From: Corynebacterium atrinae | Lineage (GTDB): Bacteria; Actinomycetota; Actinomycetes; Mycobacteriales; Mycobacteriaceae | NCBI RefSeq assembly: GCF_030408455.1 | Contig: NZ_CP046977.1 | Span: 434,001 to 498,000 of the forward strand | Direction: 5' to 3' | Length of the DNA stretch: 64,000 nt | Part shown: one piece after another, positions 26,980-40,786 of the stretch | How the letters are laid out: every line of letters begins with the position of its first letter | How positions within the stretch are numbered: position 1 is the stretch's first letter | Position numbers and translations under genes: made by a program | Notes under the pieces: model-generated | Told to the model about the DNA's origin: nothing | Database searches by the model: none | The model's input: only the letters and a program-made list of their open reading frames with translations

Positions 26980-28013
26980 TCGTCCTCGGAGTGGAAAGCA
27001 GTTGCGACGAGACCGGGGTGGGCATTGTTGACCTCGCCGAGGACGGCACCCTGCGCATCCTCGCCGACTCGGTGGCCTCATCGATGCAGCAGCATGCGCG
27101 TTTCGGGGGAGTGGTCCCCGAGATTGCCTCCCGCGCGCATTTGGAGGAGATGGGACCCGTCATGCGGGCGGCGCTGGCGGAGGCGGGCGTGAGCAAGCCC
27201 GATGCCGTGGCCGCGACAGTGGGCCCCGGTTTGGCTGGTGCCCTGCTCGTCGGGGCGTCGGCCGCGAAGGCCTACGCCGCTGCCTGGGGAGTCCCCTTCT
27301 ACGGCGTCAACCACCTCGGGGGGCACGTCGCCGTGGCCAACTTGGAGGGCGAGCCGCTGCCGCATTCGGTGGCGCTCCTCGTCTCCGGTGGGCACACCCA
27401 GCTGCTCGAGGTGGATGCGGTGGGCAAGCCCATGCGGGAGTTGGGGTCCACGCTTGACGACGCCGCCGGGGAGGCCTACGACAAAGTCGCCCGCCTCCTG
27501 GGCTTGGGCTATCCCGGCGGTCCGGTCATCGACCGCCTGGCCGCCCTGGGCGATCCCGCGGCCATTGCTTTCCCGCGGGGCCTGATGAAGAAGTCGGACT
27601 CCCGTCATGATTTCTCCTTCTCCGGGTTGAAAACGGCCGTGGCTCGCTACGTCGAGGCCGCCGAGCGGGAGGGGCGGGTGATCTCAGTGGAGGACGTCTG
27701 CGCCTCCTTCCAAGAGGCAGTGGTCGATGTGCTGACCTTCAAAGCCGTGCGCGCCTGCCAGGATGTCGGGGCCCGCGTGTTGCTGCTGGGCGGGGGAGTG
27801 GCGGCCAACTCGCGGCTGCGTGAGTTGGCGGCGCAGCGTTGCGCCGAGGCTGGAATTGAGCTGCGGGTGCCGCGCTTTTCCTTGTGCACGGACAACGGGG
27901 TGATGATCGCGGCTCTGGCGGCGCAGCTGATTCACGAGGGCGCGGGCGCGAGCGCCTGGACGGTGGGTACCGATCCTTCCCTCGAGGTGGAGATTCCACT
28001 AGTAGAGGGTTAA
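26976..28013 (+). CDS. tsaD: tRNA N6-adenosine threonylcarbamoyltransferase TsaD
   Basis: 345 residues. [19 protein letters not shown] start; metal-binding histidines His113 and His117 in [23 protein letters not shown] and [13 protein letters not shown] follow, then [15 protein letters not shown]. TsaD carries out the final transfer step of t6A synthesis with TsaB. Overlaps rimI by ATGA. It ends the tsa unit; a short AT-rich intergenic region with a Zur-like box follows. Confidence 0.96.
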   Translation: MIVLGVESSCDETGVGIVDLAEDGTLRILADSVASSMQQHARFGGVVPEIASRAHLEEMGPVMRAALAEAGVSKPDAVAATVGPGLAGALLVGASAAKAYAAAWGVPFYGVNHLGGHVAVANLEGEPLPHSVALLVSGGHTQLLEVDAVGKPMRELGSTLDDAAGEAYDKVARLLGLGYPGGPVIDRLAALGDPAAIAFPRGLMKKSDSRHDFSFSGLKTAVARYVEAAEREGRVISVEDVCASFQEAVVDVLTFKAVRACQDVGARVLLLGGGVAANSRLRELAAQRCAEAGIELRVPRFSLCTDNGVMIAALAAQLIHEGAGASAWTVGTDPSLEVEIPLVEG

Positions 28014-28042
28014 TGAAAATTATCCCCACATGGGGGTGCTGG

Positions 28043-28063
28043 TTATGAAAACGAGTATCATTA
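28043..28063 (+). promoter_or_regulatory. Zur-like zinc-repressor box upstream of aztD-like gene
   Basis: A 21-bp imperfect palindrome whose arms are TTATGAAAAC and GTATCATTA. It fits the actinobacterial Zur motif (TAATGAAAA / TTTTCATTA) at most positions. It ends 17 bp before the ATG of the zinc lipoprotein gene. A -10-like TAGTGT at 28069-28074 follows and would place the transcript start at or next to the ATG (leaderless). Based on motif resemblance only. Confidence 0.55.
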
Positions 28064-28080
28064 GGGTTTAGTGTCCCACT

Positions 28081-29346
28081 ATGACCACCATCCTCGCAAC
28101 GCGCCGTCTCCTTCTTCCGGCAGCTACCTTGTCCCTTACCGCTCTCCTCGTTGGCTGCACCTCGGGGGAATCCACCTCCTCTCCGGCTACCGCTGACGCG
28201 ACCGCCACCACTGCCACCACTGCCACCTCAGCCGCCAAGGAACCCGTCGAAGTCCGCGTAGCCCACCAGCGCTTGGCCGTCTCCCACGACGGCGGCGTCA
28301 CCATCGTCGATGTCACCCCGGGGTCCGAACCGCGCGAGCTCACCACCGTCGACGCCGAGGGCTACCTGCGCCTCAACCCCGCGGGCGATGACCGCCACGT
28401 TTTCGTCTCCACCGCGGAAGGCTTTCAGGTCCTCGATATGGGGGCATGGTCCGAAGGGCACGATGACCATTTCCACCACTACGCCGGTGATCCCGCCCTC
28501 ACCGACCGCGTCATCAAAGCCTCCAAGCCCGGGCACGTAGTTGCCGGCGAAGGACACGTCGTGCTTTTCGACGACGGCACCGGCGAAGTCACCACCCTCG
28601 ACACCGCCGCGACGGACCTTCCCGTCACCAGTGCCTTCACTCTGACCCCGCACCACGGGATCGCCGTGCCCTCCGGCCATGACTACCTCGTCACCACCGT
28701 CGGTGACGACGGGAAGACCCGCACCGGCATCGCGGTCGTCGACGTGAACGGCAAGGAGCTCCAGGCCTTCCACGAGTGTCCCGGCACCCACGGCGCTGCT
28801 GAGGCACACAACGCGGTGCTCTTCGGCTGCACCGACGGCGCATTGATCTGGAAGAACGGCGCCACATCCAAGGTGGCTGCCCCTGACGCCTACGGCCGCA
28901 TCGGCAACCAGGCTAGCGTGCCCAGCTCCCCGATCGTGCTGGGTGACTACAAGGTGGACAAGGACGCCGACCTGGAACGCCCCACGCGCGTGACGCTCAT
29001 CGACACTCGTACCGGTGACCTCAAGCTCGTCGAACTGGGGACCAGCTACACCTTCCGCTCCCTCGGCATGAGCGAGTCCGGCACCCCGGTCGTGCTCGGC
29101 ACTGACGGCTCGCTCCACATTCTCGACGCCGAGTCGGGCACCGTCGCCCGCACCATCCCCGTCCTGGGCGAGTGGGAAGAATCCCTCGAGTGGCAAGACC
29201 CCCGCCCAACGCTGCTAATCGACGGGGAGACCGCCTACGTCACCGACTCCGCCACCAAGGAGCTCTTTGTCATTGACCTCCAGAGTGGCGAGACCACCGC
29301 GACCCTCACCCTCTCCCATGTTCCCGACGAAGTAACCGGCGCCTAA
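28081..29346 (+). CDS. AztD-like zinc metallochaperone lipoprotein (beta-propeller)
   Basis: 421 residues. Lipoprotein signal with lipobox LVGC (Cys26), then a Thr/Ala-rich linker and a repeat-rich beta-propeller domain (blades such as RLAVSHDGGVTIVDVTPG, HVVLFDDGTGEVTTLD). A histidine-rich loop EGHDDHFHHY at about 125-134 is a plausible zinc site, as in AztD, which delivers zinc to ABC-importer binding proteins. No ABC importer genes are adjacent, unlike the aztABCD locus. The Zur-like box upstream supports a role in zinc supply. Confidence 0.75.
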   Translation: MTTILATRRLLLPAATLSLTALLVGCTSGESTSSPATADATATTATTATSAAKEPVEVRVAHQRLAVSHDGGVTIVDVTPGSEPRELTTVDAEGYLRLNPAGDDRHVFVSTAEGFQVLDMGAWSEGHDDHFHHYAGDPALTDRVIKASKPGHVVAGEGHVVLFDDGTGEVTTLDTAATDLPVTSAFTLTPHHGIAVPSGHDYLVTTVGDDGKTRTGIAVVDVNGKELQAFHECPGTHGAAEAHNAVLFGCTDGALIWKNGATSKVAAPDAYGRIGNQASVPSSPIVLGDYKVDKDADLERPTRVTLIDTRTGDLKLVELGTSYTFRSLGMSESGTPVVLGTDGSLHILDAESGTVARTIPVLGEWEESLEWQDPRPTLLIDGETAYVTDSATKELFVIDLQSGETTATLTLSHVPDEVTGA

Positions 29347-29442
29347 CCAGTCGGTGAACACTTGGGTTTCGGCGGGCTTTTAGCCAGTGCACAGGCTATT
29401 TCTGGAGGGGACCGCGCCCACTAGCCTTAGGAGCCTTCCATC

Positions 29443-29877
29443 ATGATCACCGGCTTTCTCGTCCGCCCTGACCTGACCCACAACTCTGTCACCTTCGAGC
29501 TCGATCAGGCCGCGCAGTTCCTCGGCGGAGTGAACGAGGACCGCGTCGCCGTGTCCTTCCAAGAGGATGGTTCGGACTACGCGGCCTTGTTCAACCCGGA
29601 AGCCAAGGCCAATGGTGCGGAGCCTAACCCGGTTGCCTCTCTCGGGCGTCAGGCCGCTGCCACGGGCGAGGGTTCCTTCCTTGCTGATCCGGCCCGCGCC
29701 ATTTCCGGAACAGTCATCTTTGTCGGGGCCGAAGGGGACGATATCGGGCTGGAGGATATCCGCCGCGTCAAGGACGGAATCCGCGCAGTGAAGAACTACC
29801 GGGATGACAACCCTGAGGAGTATGGCCTCTGGCGGGCGGCCGTGCTTAACCTCGGCGAGTTCAGTATCAGCGACTGA
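29443..29877 (+). CDS. Conserved hypothetical cytoplasmic protein
   Basis: 144 residues, ATG start. No signal or membrane segment; moderately acidic. MITGFLVRPDLTHNSVTFELD start, GLEDIRRVKDGIRAVKNYRDDNPEEYGLWRAAV near the end. I do not recognise a family. It lies just upstream of the groES promoter, with the GCs of its neighbours, and looks like a real gene. Confidence 0.65.
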   Translation: MITGFLVRPDLTHNSVTFELDQAAQFLGGVNEDRVAVSFQEDGSDYAALFNPEAKANGAEPNPVASLGRQAAATGEGSFLADPARAISGTVIFVGAEGDDIGLEDIRRVKDGIRAVKNYRDDNPEEYGLWRAAVLNLGEFSISD

Positions 29878-29880
29878 TTG

Positions 29881-29914
29881 TTGAAGGCTGGCACTCGCGA
29901 GGGTAGAGTGCCAG
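29881..29914 (+). promoter_or_regulatory. groES-groEL1 promoter with CIRCE operator (HrcA site)
   Basis: CTGGCACTC (29888-29896), 9-nt spacer, GAGTGCCAG (29906-29914): a perfect 9-bp inverted repeat with the N9 spacing of CIRCE. A sigma-A type promoter overlaps it: TTGAAG at 29881-29886 and TAGAGT at 29904-29909, 17 bp apart. HrcA binding would block RNA polymerase directly. The leader from there to the groES start is about 100 nt. Confidence 0.85.
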
Positions 29915-30013
29915 TCAGGTTGTCTTGACCCACAGTTGTTCACCCGCGACGACGGCTGTGCTGCGTACCACAACCGGCACATACAACTCACTTCACTACA
30001 CGGAGGAATCATC

Positions 30014-31932
<1,919 letters not shown>

Positions 31933-31954
31933 AGCGCCGTTGGACATCATGCCG

Positions 31955-31990
31955 AAGCCCGGAAACACCTCGTGTGTTTCCGGGCTTTTT
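31955..31990. terminator. Bidirectional terminator between groEL1 and whiB3
   Basis: Perfect 14-bp stem AAGCCCGGAAACAC / GTGTTTCCGGGCTT with a 5-nt loop, T-run on the plus strand side and A-run (T on the other strand) on the far side. It serves the convergent groEL1 and whiB3 genes. Confidence 0.93.
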
Positions 31991-31996
31991 CGCTGT

Positions 31997-32302
31997 TTAG
32001 ACCTTGACTTCTATGCGCAGGCGCTTGCTGCGGGTGCGTAACACGGTGAGGCGCTCCACCTCGGACAGGCCGCCCCAGATGCCGTAGGGCTCAGCCACCT
32101 CGAGGGCGTGCTCGCGGCAAGCGGCGATGACGGGGCAAGAATGGCAAATCACCTTTGCTCTGCTCTCTCGCTGGGAGCGGGCACGTCCCCGCTCGCCGTC
32201 CGGATGATAGAAGACCTCTGAGTCTTCGCCCCGGCAAGCGCCCTGGAGCTGCCAGTCCCAGAAGTCTGCGTTCGGTCCAGGAAGCAGATGCGGCTGAGCC
32301 AT
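31997..32302 (-). CDS. whiB3: WhiB-family redox-responsive regulator (WhiB3/WhcB-type)
   Basis: 101 residues, ATG at 32302 preceded by TTGAGGAGAAATAACACC. Four cysteines for the [4Fe-4S] cluster: Cys23, Cys53, Cys56, Cys62 (the CxxC...C spacing in ICHSCPVIAACREHA). The G[IV]WGG turn follows at 75-78, then a basic DNA-binding tail RTRSKRLRI. WhiB proteins bind the primary sigma factor. By position between groEL1 and sigD it corresponds to Rv3416 WhiB3 and to C. glutamicum WhcB. Confidence 0.92.
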   Translation of the reverse strand: MAQPHLLPGPNADFWDWQLQGACRGEDSEVFYHPDGERGRARSQRESRAKVICHSCPVIAACREHALEVAEPYGIWGGLSEVERLTVLRTRSKRLRIEVKV

Positions 32303-32563
32303 GGTGTTATTTCTCCTCAATAAAGTGAACATGCAGTAGCGCCGACTGTGGAGCAGTGGCCCTTTGGCAGTGTCTAGGCAGTCGGTGAACAATTGGTTGC
32401 CAAATTGTGGCCAGCGGGTGCTTTTTTGGGGAGTTGGGAGAAGAAACATTCATGACCAGCCAAAATGGGGTAGGTTAATGATTCGTGAATTCTTGTCCGC
32501 CGAATACGGGGTAAGTTGGATCCGAGTGATGCAATGAGTGAATTGTTGTGGAGGGCTACTTAA

Positions 32564-33130
32564 GTGAGCGATACCGAAGAGGAACTAGCGGGGTTAGTCC
32601 CGTTGGCCATTGATGGTGATCGCCGCGCGCTCCAGCGGATCATGAAGATCATTCATCCCATGGTTCTGCGCTACGCCCGCGCCCGCGTGGGCGGCGGTCG
32701 CTCGCCGACGCCGGAGGATATCGCGCAGGAAATTTGCTTGGCTGTCGCCACCTCCATCGGCAATTTTGTTGACAAAGGCCGACCATTCATGGCTTTCGTC
32801 TACGGAATCGCATTTAACAAGGTCGCGGACGCACATCGGGCTATGGCTCGTGACCATTCACACCCCACCGACGACGTGCCAGACTCTTTTACCGACCGGG
32901 ACACCCCCGAAGAGTATGCACTGGTAGCGGATGGAAGTAACAGAGTTCGCCTTCTTCTCGATTCATTAAGTGATAAGGCTCGCGACATTGTGATCCTGCG
33001 AGTCTTCGTGGGGCTTTCTGCGGAAGAAACCGCGGAGATCGTAGGAAGCACACCGGGAGCCGTGCGAGTTGCACAGCACCGGGCGCTAGCCACGTTGCGT
33101 AAGAATCTTGACCATAGAGGAGAAGAGTGA
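32564..33130 (+). CDS. sigD: ECF RNA polymerase sigma factor SigD
   Basis: 188 residues, GTG start. Region 2: ILR-YARARVGGGRSPTPEDIAQEICLAVATSI; region 4: LSAEETAEIVGSTPGAVRVAQHRALATLRK, a HTH. It is followed by rsdA with overlapping stop/start, the fixed pairing of SigD with its anti-sigma factor. SigD governs envelope and mycolate-linked genes in corynebacteria. The 261-bp upstream region (32303-32563) is AT-richer and must hold the divergent whiB3 and sigD promoters. Confidence 0.93.
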   Translation: MSDTEEELAGLVPLAIDGDRRALQRIMKIIHPMVLRYARARVGGGRSPTPEDIAQEICLAVATSIGNFVDKGRPFMAFVYGIAFNKVADAHRAMARDHSHPTDDVPDSFTDRDTPEEYALVADGSNRVRLLLDSLSDKARDIVILRVFVGLSAEETAEIVGSTPGAVRVAQHRALATLRKNLDHRGEE

Positions 33131-33881
33131 TGAGTCGTCGCTTCCGTGACGCCAGCTCAGGCGACATCAATGACCACCTACAGCCGGTGGTCAACGATGA
33201 TGCCTTCCTCACTGATCTCTCCCACGGCATTGATCCCACAGACGGCGAAGACGAACTCGCCGCCCTGTTCCTCGCCCTGCGCGATGACGTCGAACGCCAG
33301 ATGCCCCCGGCCCCCCTCATCGAGGGCGCGGACGAGGAGCCCGTGGTCATCTCCTTGGCTGAGCGCCGCGCTGCGCGCCGCTCCCGCCCGCTGCTGTCCG
33401 GCCTCATCGGAGCTGCCGCAGCCACCTTGGTTATTGCTGGTTCCGGCACGGCGATCTTCAACGCCACCCCCGGCTCCCCGCTGTGGGGGATCTCCAGCAC
33501 CTTGTTCAGCGATCGCGCTGCGGTGATTGAACTCGCTGGCACCTTGGAGCAGGTCGATTCCCGGGCAGCCCAGGGCGACATGGATGGTGCGCGCGAGTTG
33601 ATCTCGGAGGCCCGTAAGCAGGTCCGCGAGATGAGCGAGACGGAGCAGCAGCCCAAGGATGACACCACTGTGACCGCTACCGTCACCAAGTCGGCTGATC
33701 CTTCAGCACCGACCACGGTGACGGAGACGAAGGTGGAGACGGAGACGAGCGTCGCCACGGTCACGGTGACTCAGGGGCCGCCGCCGATCACGGAGAACCC
33801 GCTGCCGACCCCGGAGCCCACGGTCCCGGTGACCACCACCCCGGCGCCGGGCACGCTCTCCCCGCCGCAAACGCAGCAGCC

Positions 33882-33885
<4 letters not shown>
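33130..33885 (+). CDS. rsdA: Anti-sigma-D factor RsdA
   Basis: 251 residues; ATG at 33130 (TGATG with the sigD stop), GTG 33127 is an alternative. The N-terminal DDAFLTDLSHG matches the SigD-binding motif of RsdA. A single transmembrane helix (about 88-110) follows the basic RRAARRSR; the outside part has NATPGSPLWG and a long Thr/Val/Pro-rich tail. It holds SigD at the membrane until proteolysis. It overlaps the convergent DUF5319 gene by 4 bp. Confidence 0.92.
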
Positions 33886-35902
<2,017 letters not shown>

Positions 35903-35964
35903 GATTTTTCGGGCGTGCAGTAGAGTAGGGAACCGTCATACCCGCCCGAAGAAGGGAGCGCCTC

Positions 35965-37113
35965 GTGCGCGACTATGTTGAGATCGGGGTCGGCCGCGAG
36001 GCCCGCCGTACCTACCACCTGCACAATGTCGCCATTGTGCCCTCGCGCCGAACTCGTTCCTCTCAGGACGTGGACACCTCGTGGCATATTGACGCCTACT
36101 CCTTCAATATTCCCGTCATGTCCCACCCGACGGATTCTCTGGCCAGCCCGGAGTTCGTCATCGAAATGGATCGCCAGGGCGGCCTCGGTGTAATCAACGC
36201 CGAGGGCCTGTGGGGCCGCCAGGCTGACCTAGAGGGCGCGATCTCCCAGGTCGTTGACTCGGTCATGTCCGGCGATGAGCTTGATTTCACCGGTGCGCGG
36301 GCCATTGCCTTGCTGCAGAAGCTGCATTCGGCCCCGATCGATGAGGACTTGTTGGCCGAGCGCATCGGCGAGGTCCGCGCCTCGGGGGCCACCGTCGCTG
36401 TGCGCGTCAGCCCGCAGCGCGCCCGCGAGCTCGCGCCGATGGTGATTAAGGCTGGCGCCGAGCTCCTGGTCATTCAGGGCACGATGATCTCCGCCGAGCA
36501 CGTCGCCACGGGCGGTGAGCCGCTCAACCTCAAGGAGTTCATTGGTTCCCTCGACGTCCCCGTCATTGCTGGCGGCGTGGCGGATTACACCACCGCCATG
36601 CACCTCATGCGCACCGGCGCCGCCGGGGTCATCGTCGGTGGTGGCACGAACACCAACGAGTTTGCCTTGGGCATTGAGGTCCCCATGGCCACGGCCATTG
36701 CCGACGTGGCTGCCGCGCGCCGCGAGTACCTGGATGAGACCGGTGGCCGCTACGTGCACATCATTGCCGATGGCGAGATCGAGAATTCCGGCGACGTCGC
36801 CAAGGCCATTGCGTGTGGCGCTGACGCCGTCGTCCTGGGCACCCCGCTGGCACCGGCGGCGGAGGCCCCGGGCCGCGGCACGTTCTGGCCAGCGGTGGCC
36901 GCTCACCCACGCTTCCCGCGGGGCATTGTGCAGACCCCGCAGTCCTACGAGGTAGAAGACAAGGAGCCGCCGAGCCTGGAAGTTATTCTCCACGGCCCCA
37001 CGACCGAGCCTTTCGGCGTGCAGAACATCATTGGTGGCTTGCGCCGGTCGATGGCCAAGTGCGGCTACACCGATCTGAAGTCCTTCCAAAAGGTCAATCT
37101 GTCGGTCGAGTAG
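35965..37113 (+). CDS. guaB3: GuaB3 family IMP dehydrogenase-related protein
   Basis: 382 residues, GTG start. TIM-barrel homologue of GuaB without CBS domains: [49 protein letters not shown], and [16 protein letters not shown]. GuaB3 of other bacteria has been described as a GMP reductase, so it may return GMP to IMP rather than repeat the IMPDH step. A hairpin with arms TTCGGGCG/CGCCCGAA (35906-35950) lies between guaB2 and this gene. Confidence 0.92.
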   Translation: MRDYVEIGVGREARRTYHLHNVAIVPSRRTRSSQDVDTSWHIDAYSFNIPVMSHPTDSLASPEFVIEMDRQGGLGVINAEGLWGRQADLEGAISQVVDSVMSGDELDFTGARAIALLQKLHSAPIDEDLLAERIGEVRASGATVAVRVSPQRARELAPMVIKAGAELLVIQGTMISAEHVATGGEPLNLKEFIGSLDVPVIAGGVADYTTAMHLMRTGAAGVIVGGGTNTNEFALGIEVPMATAIADVAAARREYLDETGGRYVHIIADGEIENSGDVAKAIACGADAVVLGTPLAPAAEAPGRGTFWPAVAAHPRFPRGIVQTPQSYEVEDKEPPSLEVILHGPTTEPFGVQNIIGGLRRSMAKCGYTDLKSFQKVNLSVE

Positions 37114-37123
37114 GATCAGTTTC

Positions 37124-38683
<1,560 letters not shown>

Positions 38684-38700
38684 TATCCCACGGCACAGCC

Positions 38701-38742
38701 GTCACGGGCCTCGCACCAACTCCTGGTGCGGGGCCCGTGACG
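38701..38742 (+). terminator. Long hairpin after guaA
   Basis: GTCACGGGCC / GGCCCGTGAC with an inner stem CGCACCA / TGGTGCG and a 5-nt loop. Stable, no T-run. Probable terminator of the gua unit. Confidence 0.6.
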
Positions 38743-38750
38743 TTAGGGCA

Positions 38751-38792
38751 TTGCAAATCGTTGAACAATCTCCTAAAGTGACTCGCATCACT
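38751..38792 (+). promoter_or_regulatory. Promoter of the NRAMP-like gene with candidate GntR operator and GlxR-like site
   Basis: TTGCAA (38751-38756) and TAAAGT (38774-38779) are 17 bp apart. The spacer holds ATCGTTGAACAAT (38757-38769), 12 of 13 bases identical to a palindrome before pxpA (44585-44597). AGTGA-N6-TCACT (38777-38792) resembles a GlxR/CRP site at the presumed transcript start. Confidence 0.6.
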
Positions 38793-38809
38793 TAAGGAAA
38801 GGTGACTGG

Positions 38810-40018
38810 ATGTCAATCACACCCACTGCGAGCAAGAGAGCTGCCCGCAGCGCCACCATTGGCGCGATGTTCCTCATGGCCACCAGCGCCATCGGTCCCG
38901 GTTTCATCACCCAGACCAGCGTCTTCACCGTCAGGATGGGCGCCGCCTTTGCGTTCGCCATTCTCGCGTCGATCCTCGTCGACATCGCCATTCAGCTCAA
39001 CGTGTGGCGCGTCCTCGGCGTCTCCGGCCTGCGCGCCAACGAGCTCGGCAACTCGATCCTTCCGGGCCTGGGGTGGTTCATCGGTGGCTTGGTATTCATC
39101 GGCGGACTCGTCTTCAATATCGGCAACATCGGCGGCTCCGCCCTGGGCATGAATGCCATGCTTGGCATCGACGCCAAGATCGGCGGCGTCATCTCCGCTG
39201 CGATCGCCATCTTCATTTTCCTGTCGAAGAAGGCCGGCCTCGCGCTCGACCGCATCGTCATCGGCCTCGGCGCCATCATGATCCTCCTCATGCTCTACGT
39301 TGCCGTCGTCTCTTCCCCGCCCGTCGGCGAGGCGCTGCGCAACACCGTCCTCCCGGAGGAGATCGATTTCCTCGTCATCACCACCCTCATCGGCGGCACC
39401 GTCGGTGGCTACATCACCTTCGCCGGTGCTCACCGGCTCATCGATTCGGGTACCACCGGCCCTGAGAACGTCAAGGCAATCACCCAGGTGTCTGTCTTGG
39501 GCATCATCGTCACTGGCATCATGCGCACCCTGCTCTTCCTGGCGATACTCGGAGTCGTCGCCGGGGGAGTAGCCCTGTCGGGGAACAACATCGCGGCTGA
39601 TGCCTTCCAGGCCGCCGCCGGTGAGATCGGCCTCCGGGTCTTCGGCGTCGTCCTCTGGGCCGCCGGCCTGACCTCAGTCATCGGTGCGTCGTACACATCG
39701 ATCACCTTCGTCACCTCGCAGAAGACTGCTCCCCGCGTGCGTTCTCTGCTCACCGTCGCCTTCATTGCGGTGTGTGCAGTCGCTTACTTGATCCTCAACC
39801 AGGCTCCCCAGACCCTGCTCATTTTCGCGGGTGCCTTCAATGGGCTCATCCTTCCCTTCGGCTTCGGTGCTGTCCTGTGGGCTGCGTGGATGCGCCGCGA
39901 TCTCCTCAACGGCTACAAGTACCCGGCGTGGCTCCTCCTCATCGGTGTCGTCGCCTGGCTGCTCACAGTGTTCCTGGGTTGGAATTCCCTCAGCGGAATC
40001 AGCGCCCTCTGGGCGTAG
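38810..40018 (+). CDS. NRAMP-like transporter of the 5-oxoprolinase module (YcsG-type)
   Basis: 402 residues, about eleven hydrophobic helices, ATG after AAGGAAAGG. Overall NRAMP/APC fold, but TM1 reads ATSAIGPGFITQTSVFT (29-32 GPGF), not the DPGN metal motif, and no MPHN motif is found in TM6 (region AGAHRLIDSGTTGPENVKAI). It thus belongs to the divergent YcsG-like group linked to pxp (ycsF-kipI-kipA) genes in other bacteria. Substrate unknown; a ligand of the neighbouring oxoprolinase pathway is more likely than a divalent metal. Confidence 0.8.
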   Translation: MSITPTASKRAARSATIGAMFLMATSAIGPGFITQTSVFTVRMGAAFAFAILASILVDIAIQLNVWRVLGVSGLRANELGNSILPGLGWFIGGLVFIGGLVFNIGNIGGSALGMNAMLGIDAKIGGVISAAIAIFIFLSKKAGLALDRIVIGLGAIMILLMLYVAVVSSPPVGEALRNTVLPEEIDFLVITTLIGGTVGGYITFAGAHRLIDSGTTGPENVKAITQVSVLGIIVTGIMRTLLFLAILGVVAGGVALSGNNIAADAFQAAAGEIGLRVFGVVLWAAGLTSVIGASYTSITFVTSQKTAPRVRSLLTVAFIAVCAVAYLILNQAPQTLLIFAGAFNGLILPFGFGAVLWAAWMRRDLLNGYKYPAWLLLIGVVAWLLTVFLGWNSLSGISALWA

Positions 40019-40050
40019 GTGGCTAGCCCCTTAACCCACTGAGTCGGCGA

Positions 40051-40122
40051 AACCGGCACTTCCTAACAACTTGGGGGGTGTGGAAGGCGGATTGACCCCG
40101 GAGTTGTTAGGAAGTGCGGGTT
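40051..40122. repeat. Long inverted repeat between convergent genes
   Basis: GCACTTCCTAACAACT (40056-40071) and AGTTGTTAGGAAGTGC (40102-40117) are perfect 16-bp complements with AACC/GGTT pairing outside. The 30-nt loop has its own GGGGT/ACCCC pair. T-run follows on the right. Located between the NRAMP-like gene and the gntR gene; probable bidirectional terminator or copy of a dispersed palindromic repeat. Confidence 0.75.
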
Positions 40123-40137
40123 TTGGGTTCCCCGACA

Positions 40138-40776
40138 TTAGGTGCCGTACACCGGATCCTCGGTGAGGAATGAGGCAAGGCGTTCGCGGGTCTCCAGCAG
40201 GTAGGAACGAAGAATGTCGGCGGCACGGGGGCGGTCATCGGCGGCGACGAGGTCGGCGACGTGTCGGTTCTGGGCGACGAATTCGGCGTGGAAGTCGGGC
40301 ATGTGCTCGGAGATCCCGAGGAAGGCGAGTCGCATGAGGGCCAAGATGCGGCTCATGAATTCGTTGCTGATGTCGGAGCCGGAGGCGTCGACGACCTGGC
40401 GGTGGAAGAGCTGGTTGGCGTCGGCGACGGCGCGGAAATCGCCCGCTGTGAGGGCGGCCTCAGCGGTGGAAACGATGGCGTCTAAGGCGGCTGCATCGAG
40501 GTGGTCGCCCCAGAGGAGGGCGGCGGGTTCGAGGTGGGCGCGGCTGATGTAGATATCGCGCATCTGGCTGAGGGTGGGGGAGCTGATGAATACGCCCCGG
40601 TTGGGGATGTAGGTGAGGATGCCTTGGGAGGTGAGCGTGGCAAAGCTCTCGCGGAGGGTGTTCCGTGAGATCCCCAGGGTGGCGGCGAGGTCTGTCTCGT
40701 TGAGCTTGTGTCCGGGCTGGAACTGCCCGGAGGAAATGGAGTGCCGCAGCTGCTCTGTGGCCACGAGGGGTCGCAT
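40138..40776 (-). CDS. GntR-family (FadR/FCD) transcriptional regulator
   Basis: 212 residues. Winged HTH at 1-70 (EQLRHSISSGQFQPGHKLNETDLAATLGISRNTLRESFATL), then an all-helical FCD ligand domain (ADANQLFHRQVVDASG, with conserved His/Asp metal-site-like residues). It is 10 bp downstream of the carboxylase-like gene in the same operon. The shared ATTGTTGAACAAT-type box before pxpA and the NRAMP-like gene is the candidate operator. Confidence 0.88.
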   Translation of the reverse strand: MRPLVATEQLRHSISSGQFQPGHKLNETDLAATLGISRNTLRESFATLTSQGILTYIPNRGVFISSPTLSQMRDIYISRAHLEPAALLWGDHLDAAALDAIVSTAEAALTAGDFRAVADANQLFHRQVVDASGSDISNEFMSRILALMRLAFLGISEHMPDFHAEFVAQNRHVADLVAADDRPRAADILRSYLLETRERLASFLTEDPVYGT

Positions 40777-40786
40777 GAACTTGAGT

